A stretch of DNA of 7,586 nt from Alphaproteobacteria bacterium (GTDB taxonomy: Bacteria; Pseudomonadota; Alphaproteobacteria; Rs-D84), in NCBI GenBank assembly GCA_017642625.1, contig JAGCOQ010000087.1:1-7586 (forward strand). The letters are read 5' to 3'. Numbering within the stretch: position 1 is the stretch's first letter; every line of letters starts with the position of its first letter. The notes under the pieces were generated by a model. That model searched no databases. It was not told the origin of the DNA and worked only from the letters and a program-made list of their open reading frames with translations. Position numbers and translations under genes: made by a program. Below, in pieces: positions 1 through 7,001 of this stretch.

Positions 1-2
1 GA

Positions 3-1013
3 ATCGCGATTGTTGCGCACCTTGGGCGGCCAAAGGGTTCGCGCAATATGGAATATACACTGGCACCGGTCGCAAAATATATGGGTGTTCCACTGATTCC
101 AGATTGTTTAGACAAAGATTTTATGATGAACATGCATGACGGTGATGTCGTGCTGTTGGAAAATGTTCGCTTTTATGCGGGCGAAGAAGAAAACGATTCG
201 GATTTCGCGAAAAAGTTGGCGGACGGATTCAACCTGTTTGTAAATGATGCGTTTGCGGTTTCACACCGCGCACATGCGTCAACGGTTGGGGTGACGAATT
301 TCTTGCCGTCTTATGCGGGCAAATTGTTGGCATCGGAAATAGAACAACTTGATTCGGTTATGGAAAAACCTGCGCATCCGTTTGTTGCGATTGTTGCAGG
401 TTCAAAAATATCAACGAAAATAGGCGTGTTGCGTGCGCTGGCACGAATCGCTGACCGGTTGATAATTGGTGGTGCGCTGGGGACGACATTTAATTATGCA
501 ACTGGGGCAAATGTTGGTAATTCACTGTATGAAGCGGACCAGAAAGACACCGCGTTGGAAATATTGGAATATGCCAAGGCTAATAATTGTGAAGTCCTTA
601 TTCCGTTGGACAAGGGGGTTGCAACTGAATTTGCGCGTGATGCGGCGCGTACCGACAAAACGTTTGATAAAATTACAGACAACGACATTATTTTGGATGC
701 GGGCACACTAACAACGGCGCGTGATGTTGAAGCAATTAAATCTGCGGCGACTGTTGTTTGGAACGGAACGGTCGGTATGGCGGAGTGGATGCCGACTTGG
801 TCAGTGGGTTCTTTTGCAATCGCACGCGCAATGGCGGAACAAACGCGCGCGGGAAAATTAAAGAGCATTGTTGGTGGTGGTGATACGGTTGCGGCGCTTG
901 AGGCGTGCGGTGTCAAAGATGATATTTCATATGTATCAACCGGCGGTGGCGCGTTCTTGGAATATATCGAAGGGCGCGAATTGCCGGGGATTTCGGTATT
1001 GGTGGAAAAATAA
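3..1013 (+). CDS. pgk: Phosphoglycerate kinase, 3' part (5' end outside window)
   Basis: Phosphoglycerate kinase makes ATP and 3-phosphoglycerate from 1,3-bisphosphoglycerate and ADP in cytosolic glycolysis. The reading frame is open from base 3, before the internal ATG at 48, and already encodes the substrate-loop motif AHLGRPKG at bases 18-41. The gene therefore begins left of the window and about 50-60 N-terminal residues are missing; 336 residues are visible. Further family motifs in order are LLENVRFYAGEEEND, VNDAFAVSHRAHAS, AGSKISTKIGVL (both lysines of the usual GGAKVSDKI motif are kept), LIIGGALGTTF, VVWNGTVGMAEW, VGGGDT and STGGGAFLEYIEGRELPG at the C-terminus. Two motifs are off consensus: the Asp of KVSDK is Thr, and the Pro of WNGPMG is Thr. 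Nothing suggests a pseudogene, since the frame is intact to TAA at 1011-1013 and a hairpin terminator follows at once. Confidence 0.98.
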   Translation: MAIVAHLGRPKGSRNMEYTLAPVAKYMGVPLIPDCLDKDFMMNMHDGDVVLLENVRFYAGEEENDSDFAKKLADGFNLFVNDAFAVSHRAHASTVGVTNFLPSYAGKLLASEIEQLDSVMEKPAHPFVAIVAGSKISTKIGVLRALARIADRLIIGGALGTTFNYATGANVGNSLYEADQKDTALEILEYAKANNCEVLIPLDKGVATEFARDAARTDKTFDKITDNDIILDAGTLTTARDVEAIKSAATVVWNGTVGMAEWMPTWSVGSFAIARAMAEQTRAGKLKSIVGGGDTVAALEACGVKDDISYVSTGGGAFLEYIEGRELPGISVLVEK

Positions 1014-1042
1014 AAAACCCTGCAAATGCAGGGTTTTATTTT
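1012..1042. terminator. Bidirectional intrinsic terminator between pgk and the 146-residue gene
   Basis: A perfect stem CCCTGC (1018-1023) / GCAGGG (1028-1033) with an AAAT loop is flanked by AAAA on the left and TTTT on the right, which can extend the stem. On the plus strand the hairpin runs into TTTTATTTT and ends pgk. On the minus strand it runs into a run of T and ends the convergent gene, whose TAA (1036-1038) overlaps the plus-strand T tract. Confidence 0.92.
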
Positions 1043-1476
1043 ATCTTCATTTGGAATAGGCGTTTTACCAAATCAGATTTATTGCTGTATGCCAATTCAT
1101 ACATTGTATCTATTTGTTCGTTGGTTTCGGCATTTGTTGCATTTGCGGGGGCATAGTCCAACCCAATATTGTGTATGCATTTGCGCGTGCGAATAATTCG
1201 TTTTTCAGACGCAATCAATCTGCAAAAAGCACGATTTTGAACGGCTGACGATTTACCCTTGTGCGCCATTTGAAACAATGTCATGTCTGCTTTTTCGTGG
1301 CGTGCCACCGCAGATTTCAATTTTTCGTCCATTGCCGTCATATAGCGTTGCAGGCGAATCGGCTCCATAGCGTAAAAACCAGGGGTGTGTTCGGTATTTT
1401 CGTTGGGATTGACGTCAAAATCAGCAGGTTTAACCTGCGTTTTCAGAATAATAGAAACAATCAAAGCCCATAACAT
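1036..1476 (-). CDS. Unrecognised 146-residue basic protein with short hydrophobic N-terminus
   Basis: I do not recognise this protein. It starts MLWALIVSIIL, a short hydrophobic stretch (residues 2-11) that could be a weak membrane anchor or a buried segment. A Pro/Asn/Glu-rich linker follows (about 17-40), then a long, charged, probably helical region (about 38-105) rich in Lys, Arg and Met, an Ala/Asn-rich turn (109-120) and a final charged helix ending KIK. Two cysteines (85 and 100) show no metal-site pattern. The ATG at 1476 is chosen over an in-frame TTG at 1557 because a promoter with TTGACA at 1530-1535 predicts a transcript start near 1501, downstream of the TTG. An AGGA lies at 1488-1491, 11 nt before the ATG, which is a long spacing. 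The gene is divergent from clpP and convergent with pgk, so it forms its own transcription unit. An accidental ORF cannot be excluded, but promoter, ribosome site and terminator all agree. Confidence 0.72.
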   Translation of the reverse strand: MLWALIVSIILKTQVKPADFDVNPNENTEHTPGFYAMEPIRLQRYMTAMDEKLKSAVARHEKADMTLFQMAHKGKSSAVQNRAFCRLIASEKRIIRTRKCIHNIGLDYAPANATNAETNEQIDTMYELAYSNKSDLVKRLFQMKIK

Positions 1477-1507
1477 ATCAGGTTTATTCCTTGTTTTTAG
1501 CCACAGA

Positions 1508-1535
1508 ATATTAACCTTTTTATAGATTTTGTCAA
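1508..1535 (-). promoter_or_regulatory. Sigma-70-type promoter of the 146-residue gene
   Basis: On the minus strand a perfect TTGACA (-35, 1530-1535) is followed after 16 nt by TAATAT (-10, 1508-1513; four of six consensus bases). Transcription would start near 1501, giving a leader of about 25 nt before the ATG at 1476. It lies back to back with the clpP promoter region. Confidence 0.6.
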
Positions 1536-1544
1536 GTCGTGTGC

Positions 1545-1575
1545 CTTGAAAAATCAATTTAAATGGCTATATTTG
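1545..1575 (+). promoter_or_regulatory. Possible heat-shock (sigma-32-type) promoter for clpPX
   Basis: CTTGAA (1545-1550) is followed 15 nt later by GCTATATTTG (1566-1575). This resembles the heat-shock promoter pattern described in alphaproteobacteria (CTTGAA then CYTATNTNNG), but the first base of the downstream box is G rather than C and the spacer is shorter than the usual 17-18. The distance to the clpP ATG is about 75 nt. clpP-clpX is often heat-shock controlled, which is why the match is listed, but it is weak and could be chance in AT-rich DNA. Confidence 0.28.
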
Positions 1576-1615
1576 TCTTACCCATGGATGAAAATTAGCG
1601 AATCGGGGTTTTATG

Positions 1616-1624
1616 TGATATAAT
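1616..1624 (+). promoter_or_regulatory. Extended -10 promoter of clpP
   Basis: TGATATAAT is a perfect TATAAT (1619-1624) preceded by the TG of an extended -10 element. The expected -35 position (about 1596-1601, TAGCGA) matches poorly, as extended -10 promoters tolerate. Transcription would start near 1631, leaving a leader of about 20 nt that contains the AAGGA ribosome site at 1640-1644, 7 nt before the ATG. Confidence 0.68.
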
Positions 1625-1651
1625 TTGTAGACAAGACATAAGGATTTTTAT

Positions 1652-2233
1652 ATGGCTTTAATACCTATGGTTATCGAGGAATCACCACGTGGCGAGCGCT
1701 CGTTTGATATCTATTCGCGCTTGTTACGGGACCGTATTGTTATGGTTGGCGGTGAAATTGAACCGGCTATGGCGAACAGCATTGTCGCCCAGTTGTTGTT
1801 TTTGGAATCTGAAAATCCAAACGCAGATATTTCTATGTATATTAATTCTCCAGGCGGTGATATATCAGCTGGTTGGGCGATTATGGATACAATGCAATAT
1901 ATCAAGGCACCAGTTTCCACAATTGGTATGGGCATGGTTGCGTCAATGGGTTCTGTGCTGTTGGCGGCGGGTGAAAAGGGAAAACGTTTCGCGTTACCGA
2001 ATACAGAAATTATGATACATCAGCCTATGTCCGGTGTGAAAGGTCAAGTGACCGATATGGAAATAGAATTACAGGAATCGTTGCGTGTAAAGAAAACATT
2101 GATTAAACAAATGGCTGACTTTACTGGTCGTAAAGAAAAAGAATTGTTTGAAGCAATGGAACGCAATACGTGGATGACACCAGACAAGGCCAAAGAATTT
2201 GGCTTGATTGATGGCATTCTGACAAGAAAATAA
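1652..2233 (+). CDS. clpP: ATP-dependent Clp protease proteolytic subunit ClpP, with Asn at the triad Asp position
   Basis: ClpP forms the double-heptamer serine peptidase chamber that degrades proteins threaded in by ClpX in the cytosol. The 193-residue length is normal for the family. Visible landmarks are the N-terminal [10 protein letters not shown] segment, the oxyanion region YINSPGGD (63-70), the nucleophile Ser98 in GMVASMGS, the base His123 in MIHQP, and the C-terminal KEFGLIDGI. The third triad residue normally lies in an (E/D)RD motif; here the aligned stretch is [14 protein letters not shown], giving Asn172 (codon AAT at 2165-2167). Ser and His are intact and the frame is clean, so it is probably functional, perhaps with altered kinetics. 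The start is supported by AAGGA 7 nt upstream and by the TATAAT box. clpX follows 21 bp after the stop, so the two are co-transcribed. Confidence 0.98.
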   Translation: MALIPMVIEESPRGERSFDIYSRLLRDRIVMVGGEIEPAMANSIVAQLLFLESENPNADISMYINSPGGDISAGWAIMDTMQYIKAPVSTIGMGMVASMGSVLLAAGEKGKRFALPNTEIMIHQPMSGVKGQVTDMEIELQESLRVKKTLIKQMADFTGRKEKELFEAMERNTWMTPDKAKEFGLIDGILTRK

Positions 2234-2254
2234 TTTTGTTCATAGGAATGTGGG

Positions 2255-3523
2255 ATGAGCAACGATAAAACAAAAGATACAAATACAGGCGCAGATAATC
2301 AGCAATTTTGCAGTTTCTGTGGCAAGGCTGTGTATGAAGTAAAAAAACTGGTCAGTGGTCGTGGCGTTTGCATTTGCGACGAATGTATCGCGTTGTGCAA
2401 CGACATTATGACGGATGATCGTGTTGATGAAATACACAAAGACGCAGCCAAGTTGCCGACCCCGCATCAGATTTATGATTTCTTGAACGAATATATTATT
2501 GGCCAAGAAGATGCGAAACGCACTTTGTCTGTTGCGGTTTATAATCACTATAAACGGCACAGTGTTGCGGCATCGTCCAAGGTTGAAATACAAAAATCAA
2601 ATGTGCTTTTAATCGGACCAACGGGAACCGGTAAAACATTGTTCGCACAAACACTGGCGCGTATTTTGGATGTGCCGTTTGCAATCGCGGACGCTACCAC
2701 TTTGACCGAAGCGGGCTATGTTGGTGATGATGTGGAAAGTGTCCTGACGCGTTTATTGCAAAATGCAAGTTTTGATGTTGAACGCGCGCAACGCGGAATT
2801 ATCTATATCGACGAAATTGACAAGATTTCACGTAAATCTGAAAACCCGTCGTTGACCCGTGATGTGTCCGGCGAAGGTGTGCAACAAGCATTATTGAAAT
2901 TGGTCGAAGGAACAATCGCAAATGTCCCAGCCGGCGGAGCAGGGCGCAAACACCCAGGCGAAGCCACCGTTCAGTTGGACACCAGCAAGATATTATTCAT
3001 TTGTGGTGGTGCATTTGATGGATTGAACAAGATTATCGCAAATCGAACAAACGCACGTCGCGGTATTGGATTTGGTGCAAATGTTGAATCCAAAGAGGCA
3101 CGTGAATCAAAAAGTTATTTGGCTGATGTGCAACCGGCGGATTTGGTAAAGTTCGGAATTATTCCGGAATTGGTTGGTCGCTTGCCGGTTATCACAACTT
3201 TGCAAGATTTAGATGAAGATGCGTTGGTAAAGATTTTAACCGAACCAAAGAACGCCATTGTGAAACAGTTTGTCGCAATGATGGAAATGGACGGTGTTAA
3301 ATTAAATATCAAAGAAGATGCGTTGCGTGAAATTGCCAAAATGGCAGTGGCGCGTAAGACGGGTGCGCGTGGTTTGCGTGGAATATTGGAAAAGATTTTG
3401 ATGCAACCTATGTTTGATGCGCCCGACAAACCTGATTTGAAAGAAATCGTAATTGATAAAAATGTTGTTGCCGGTAAAAAGGCACCAGTGGAAATCTTTG
3501 CAGATGCTAAAAAGGCAGCATAA
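2255..3523 (+). CDS. clpX: ATP-dependent Clp protease ATP-binding subunit ClpX
   Basis: ClpX is the hexameric AAA+ unfoldase that recognises tagged or damaged proteins, unfolds them with ATP and passes them into ClpP. At 422 residues it matches the usual length. The N-terminal zinc-binding domain has Cys19, Cys22, Cys41 and Cys44 with the standard C-X2-C-X18-C-X2-C spacing. The AAA+ core shows Walker A GPTGTGKT (121-128), pore-1 loop GYVGDD (154-159), Walker B IIYIDEID (182-189), the RKH substrate loop (231-233), the ClpP-docking IGF tripeptide (271-273) and sensor-2 GARGLR (370-375). The pore loop reads GYVGD where many relatives have GYVGE, a conservative change. AGGA at 2244-2247 lies 7 nt before the ATG. 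The presence of IGF implies that it docks with the ClpP encoded just upstream. A strong terminator follows the stop. Confidence 0.99.
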   Translation: MSNDKTKDTNTGADNQQFCSFCGKAVYEVKKLVSGRGVCICDECIALCNDIMTDDRVDEIHKDAAKLPTPHQIYDFLNEYIIGQEDAKRTLSVAVYNHYKRHSVAASSKVEIQKSNVLLIGPTGTGKTLFAQTLARILDVPFAIADATTLTEAGYVGDDVESVLTRLLQNASFDVERAQRGIIYIDEIDKISRKSENPSLTRDVSGEGVQQALLKLVEGTIANVPAGGAGRKHPGEATVQLDTSKILFICGGAFDGLNKIIANRTNARRGIGFGANVESKEARESKSYLADVQPADLVKFGIIPELVGRLPVITTLQDLDEDALVKILTEPKNAIVKQFVAMMEMDGVKLNIKEDALREIAKMAVARKTGARGLRGILEKILMQPMFDAPDKPDLKEIVIDKNVVAGKKAPVEIFADAKKAA

Positions 3524-3534
3524 GAAAAAGGCAT

Positions 3535-3568
3535 AAAAAAACAGCCACATTCTTGTGGCTGTTTTTTT
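3535..3568. terminator. Strong bidirectional terminator between clpX and the 220-residue gene
   Basis: A perfect 9-bp stem ACAGCCACA (3541-3549) / TGTGGCTGT (3554-3562) has a TTCT loop and is extended by six A (3535-3540) pairing with six T (3563-3568). The plus strand continues into T-rich DNA and ends clpX. The run of A on the left gives the U tract for the minus-strand gene that stops at 3582. Confidence 0.95.
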
Positions 3569-3581
3569 ATTTTATTTATTT

Positions 3582-4244
3582 TTAGTTACCATGAACGTTG
3601 TTATACATCCTGTTGAATATTGCATCGGCATCTTCTTGTGTTTCAGGATATGAAGTGTTACCAGTTTCATAATTTGCACCGTTTAACACAATCAACGTTG
3701 GTGTTTCGCCGGCGCATTGTATGTAATAACGAGCTGGGTCATAATATTTCCCATAACACTTGTCATTCGATACGGCTACATAGCCATCAGCCGCCAACGT
3801 TTGACAATTTGGTTGTGTGCCATATGTGATTTCACCATTTTCAATCACTTCATCAACATGACTTAAAATACCAGTGCACCAAACGCGAACCATTTGACCG
3901 TTGACAGACGCCATTGAACCATCGGTTGAGGTTTTGCGAACACCGAAACAATCATTGTTCAAGACACTTAAATCATAATCGGCGTTGATGTTTGTTCCGC
4001 GTGATATTTCGGTACGACCAACGGGTCTTGCATCATTGCTGTTTGTGAGTGCTTCGCCACAAATCATTTTCATACCCCAGCAATTTGCCACCGCATCCCA
4101 CATGCCGGAATCGTATCCCGCACCCATGGATGTATAGCAGTTCGCAGGGTTTATACGACAAACGGTCGGCTGTTCCCACCAGGGCGTCGCCGCAACAACT
4201 TGTGTCGTCACAAAAAGCAAAGAAAATAAAAATATTTTTTTCAT
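3582..4244 (-). CDS. Unrecognised exported Cys-rich protein, 220 residues
   Basis: I do not recognise the family. The protein starts MKKIFLFSLLFV, a positive end plus hydrophobic core typical of a Sec signal peptide, and cleavage is likely after VVA (residue 18) or the next Ala. The mature part begins TPWWEQP and has nine cysteines (29, 36, 55, 62, 99, 123, 147, 163, 177) and many Trp, Tyr, Asn and Gly residues, with no second membrane segment. This fits a soluble, disulfide-stabilised periplasmic or secreted protein. The ATG at 4244 is chosen over an in-frame TTG at 4295 because the signal peptide begins there, GGGA lies 8 nt upstream (4253-4256), and a promoter predicts a transcript start near 4260. 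The 895-residue gene lies 69 bp upstream on the same strand with no terminator between, so read-through from it is also likely and the two products may act together. Confidence 0.86.
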   Translation of the reverse strand: MKKIFLFSLLFVTTQVVAATPWWEQPTVCRINPANCYTSMGAGYDSGMWDAVANCWGMKMICGEALTNSNDARPVGRTEISRGTNINADYDLSVLNNDCFGVRKTSTDGSMASVNGQMVRVWCTGILSHVDEVIENGEITYGTQPNCQTLAADGYVAVSNDKCYGKYYDPARYYIQCAGETPTLIVLNGANYETGNTSYPETQEDADAIFNRMYNNVHGN

Positions 4245-4266
4245 ATTTACATTCCCATTATTGTTT

Positions 4267-4295
4267 ATTTTATCAGATTTTACTGTTTCCTGCAA
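4267..4295 (-). promoter_or_regulatory. Promoter of the 220-residue exported protein gene
   Basis: On the minus strand TTGCAG (-35, 4290-4295) is followed after 17 nt by TAAAAT (-10, 4267-4272; five of six consensus bases), with TGA before it forming an extended -10 element. Transcription would start near 4260, leaving about 16 nt before the ATG. The core closely matches the promoter of the gene at 7494: TTGCA and TCTGATAAAATA are identical at the same spacing. Confidence 0.66.
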
Positions 4296-4313
4296 GTTGC
4301 TTTATTACAAACT

Positions 4314-7001
4314 TTACGGTTCAGGGACTGGTCCCAAATCTGGCGTTGATGGATTCGTTGTTGAATCATCACCACCACCAGAATCGCCACCTGTTCCGTT
4401 GTTCGCTACGCATGCATCATTTTGTTGGCTATAACCAGTATTACATGTGCAAACACCGTTAGATTTAGTTGCGTTGGTGAAACATTGACATGTGCCAGAA
4501 TCACATGTTCCTGCACCACAATCAGAATTGGTTGTACACTCGGTCGTTTCGCCTGTGTAATACAAGGTGACAGTTGCAGGGTCAGCGCAATATCCCCATT
4601 TTGTATTGGCACCCGTTTCGTTATAGAATTGTCTGAATAGTTCGATTTGGGTTTGTTTGGCCAATGTCGCATCCCATGGTGCAGAAATCCAGTATCCATT
4701 AAGTCTTTCACATTCTGTCTTTAATGAAGATGCCATAGATGCCTTGACCAAATCCAATGTGGCGTTGACATCTTGCAACAAGGTTGCTTTAACACTGTTC
4801 CATACTCTTTCGCTTTCTGTTTCGTTGGAACCGCGCAATATATTGACATCACTTGGACGCAAACACGCTTGGACAGCATATCTGACAAGTTTTTGATACA
4901 AACTGCCCACATAATCGCCACATTCATTAGAGTCAAATTCGATGGTGTTTTCTTGATCATCTGGATCATAATTTTCACCACGTTTCGGACAACCTTTTGT
5001 TGTTCCTGCGCAACGAATACACCTATTGCCCACGTCTACTTTTTCGCTACTAGCATATTCGTCTGGGAATATGATTGTTTCTCCATCGGCTGCAAGCATG
5101 TAATAGCCATCATCACAACTTATATACTTTACGCGACATACAGGTGCATTTGTATCAGAATCAACTCTGGTTGATGGGTCTGCTGCGGTAAGAGCGCGTT
5201 TTATTTCACTTTGACCGGCTTGTTCAATTGTGTTATTGCACATTGCCCATTCGGATGCATATTGTTGGTCGCCCGGTGCATACACACGACATGCATATGG
5301 ATATGTATGCAGGGAATCGCTGTTGGGGACGGCGCACAAATCACGTGCGTATTCCTGTAGGGTTGTGAAACAATTTTGAGCGATTTTTTGGGTTGTGATG
5401 TCCGCCATTGTGGTCAGTAATTCCTGCATACCGTCTGCGCCACCGCCATACAGGTTGCTACACGCCGCCAATTTTTCCCTGCATAATTCTTCGGATAATT
5501 CCAGTCGTGCACCCAACAATAATTGTTCTTTGACATTGCTAAAGTCTTTCAACGCATTGCTTTGCATATCATAACATTGATTAACGACATCCAAACATTC
5601 GTTTTTGACATTACGGATTTTTAATTGCTGGCTTTGATATATTTCAGTGATTGCCTGGCGCATAAATTCGTCCCAAACTTCATCAGCCAAATCGCGACAA
5701 GTGTCCAAACTGTTTTCTGCAAACATACGCTTGCGATTTAATTCCAAAACAAGTGTGCGATTCGTATCGTTCTTTAATATATCGCCAGATAATGACAGGG
5801 TGCTGCCCAACTGATAGAAGTTAGATGTGTATATCGGTTCGCCGGTTGTTTTGTTTAAATATAAACCGCTGGTATCCAAACAATGAACGTAATCCGAACC
5901 GCACGCCGCGTCCGCAGTAATATCTTTGCGAACCATCGCGATACAGTCATTAATAGAAGATGAATTGTGTGCATCATAATTTTCCAAACGTGTGGCGTTC
6001 ATTTCGCGTTCCGTTTCGCGGATAGATGCGTTGGCGGATAATTTCTTCTTGTCCAATGATGTTGCAAGCAGGGCGCAGTCATTTTCGATATACATTCCGT
6101 ATGCAGAAACGACCATGTTTAATAATGATTTAGAAGAACACCGGTCGGCGACTAAATTAACACACTGGCTGTGCACCGCGTTGTAAAGTGTTTCGCCGGT
6201 CAGGTTAGAAATGTTCAACCCAGATGTTAAATCTGTGGTTGCCCAAATTGCGTTGATGTCGCCCGCAATATCCAGTTGCCCAGCGGTAGATAACGATTTT
6301 GACTTCGTGCTGGACAAGACGGCACTTATGCCGGTCAGTTGTGCCATTGATTGTGATTTGTCTTTGATAAAAGATGAAACCATTTCGCCTTCGCTTGCGT
6401 TTTGCATTGCTTGCACTTCGGCGGCGGTCTTTGGAATTGCTTCTATATTCAAATCCTTGAAATCTTGTAATTGTTCGGCGGTCTGATTAAGGGTGCGTTG
6501 CTTGTTTTTAATTTCATATAACCGCGACGAGCAAACACAACGACGATAAGATTCATCTTGTGATGCACAGAATTGATCCATGCATGTGAAATACGCGTCG
6601 CGACATGTGTTGTATCCAGTGCCAAATGTCTTGGAATTATTTGTTGTTGGAACAAGGCTGGCGCGTGTTGTTTTGGTGGTTGCACTTCGCGCCCTTGTGG
6701 TGCCGGCACTGCGGGCGGTGGTGGCCTTTGTCGAACGCGTGGTTGCGGTGCGTGCCACACTGGTTGTCGCGCCACGTGCAACGGTCGGTCTTTGATTTGC
6801 GGTCTGCGTGGTGTTGCGAACACGCACAGATTGTGGCGTTGTTGTGCGTGAAACGATATTTGTTTGTTTTGTTGTTGTGCGCGCGTTTGAAACGTTTTGG
6901 GTTGTGGTTCCCCGCGAAATTGTTGACGCGTCGCGAACCGCGGCATACGAAACACTTATGCCGATAAAGCATGCAAAAACAACAGGTAATACCTTTCTCA
7001 T
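4314..7001 (-). CDS. Large unrecognised exported Cys-rich protein with Thr/Arg-rich segment and EGF-like C-terminal cluster, 895 residues
   Basis: I do not recognise this family. The N-terminus MRKVLPVVFACFIGISVSYA is a clear signal peptide with cleavage expected after residue 20. Residues 22-120 are low complexity, dominated by Thr, Arg, Ser and Ala and probably disordered. A Cys cluster follows (133, 140, 145, 155, 157), then a long Cys-spaced, mostly helical body with many Gln and Asn (about 160-600), a Cys-dense stretch with aromatic turns (622-713), and an EGF-like cluster at 822-864 (CTTNSDCGAGTCDSGTCQC, then further CxC pairs). The tail is Gly/Asp-rich and ends PDLGPVPEP. The mature part has 37 cysteines. 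No internal or C-terminal membrane segment or sorting motif is visible, so it is probably periplasmic, secreted or surface-attached. No in-frame ATG lies upstream before a stop. GAAAGG touches the ATG directly, an unusual spacing. The function is unknown; a structural or adhesive role would be a guess. Confidence 0.9.
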   Translation of the reverse strand: MRKVLPVVFACFIGISVSYAAVRDASTISRGTTTQNVSNARTTTKQTNIVSRTTTPQSVRVRNTTQTANQRPTVARGATTSVARTATTRSTKATTARSAGTTRARSATTKTTRASLVPTTNNSKTFGTGYNTCRDAYFTCMDQFCASQDESYRRCVCSSRLYEIKNKQRTLNQTAEQLQDFKDLNIEAIPKTAAEVQAMQNASEGEMVSSFIKDKSQSMAQLTGISAVLSSTKSKSLSTAGQLDIAGDINAIWATTDLTSGLNISNLTGETLYNAVHSQCVNLVADRCSSKSLLNMVVSAYGMYIENDCALLATSLDKKKLSANASIRETEREMNATRLENYDAHNSSSINDCIAMVRKDITADAACGSDYVHCLDTSGLYLNKTTGEPIYTSNFYQLGSTLSLSGDILKNDTNRTLVLELNRKRMFAENSLDTCRDLADEVWDEFMRQAITEIYQSQQLKIRNVKNECLDVVNQCYDMQSNALKDFSNVKEQLLLGARLELSEELCREKLAACSNLYGGGADGMQELLTTMADITTQKIAQNCFTTLQEYARDLCAVPNSDSLHTYPYACRVYAPGDQQYASEWAMCNNTIEQAGQSEIKRALTAADPSTRVDSDTNAPVCRVKYISCDDGYYMLAADGETIIFPDEYASSEKVDVGNRCIRCAGTTKGCPKRGENYDPDDQENTIEFDSNECGDYVGSLYQKLVRYAVQACLRPSDVNILRGSNETESERVWNSVKATLLQDVNATLDLVKASMASSLKTECERLNGYWISAPWDATLAKQTQIELFRQFYNETGANTKWGYCADPATVTLYYTGETTECTTNSDCGAGTCDSGTCQCFTNATKSNGVCTCNTGYSQQNDACVANNGTGGDSGGGDDSTTNPSTPDLGPVPEP
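6642..6938 (-). repeat. Low-complexity coding segment (Thr/Arg/Ser/Ala-rich, residues 22-120 of the 895-residue protein)
   Basis: The codons for residues 22-120 of the exported protein are dominated by Thr, Arg, Ala and Ser in short irregular units such as RTTTKQT, TRSTKATTARS and ARSATTKTTRAS. There is no fixed repeat length, so this is a degenerate low-complexity tract and not a clean tandem array. Its skewed composition also keeps other frames open on both strands, which explains several overlapping open frames there that are not genes. Confidence 0.75.

Noticed and set aside
494..916. Long open frame on the minus strand within pgk (140 codons).
   Set aside because: It lies wholly opposite a clear conserved gene, has no ribosome site or family motif, and follows from the codon composition of pgk.
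1477..1557. N-terminal extension of the 146-residue gene from a TTG at 1557.
   Set aside because: The predicted promoter lies inside this extension and would start the transcript downstream of the TTG; the extension shows no conserved feature.
3115..3534. Minus-strand open frame of 139 codons opposite the 3' end of clpX.
   Set aside because: It is antisense to conserved ClpX sequence, has no recognisable motif, and its start lies at the terminator region without a promoter.
4245..4295. N-terminal extension of the 220-residue gene from a TTG at 4295.
   Set aside because: It would place 17 polar residues before an obvious signal peptide, and the promoter elements sit within it.
4390..4536. 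Possible tandem repeat in the Cys-rich C-terminal part of the 895-residue protein.
   Set aside because: The Cys spacing is irregular and the DNA shows no clear repeated unit, so it is better described as an EGF-like cluster than a repeat array.
6449..6955. Open frame of 168 codons on the minus strand and further ones on the plus strand over the Thr/Arg-rich segment.
   Set aside because: They are out-of-frame readings of a low-complexity coding tract that is poor in stop codons; their products are skewed in composition and no start signals support them.
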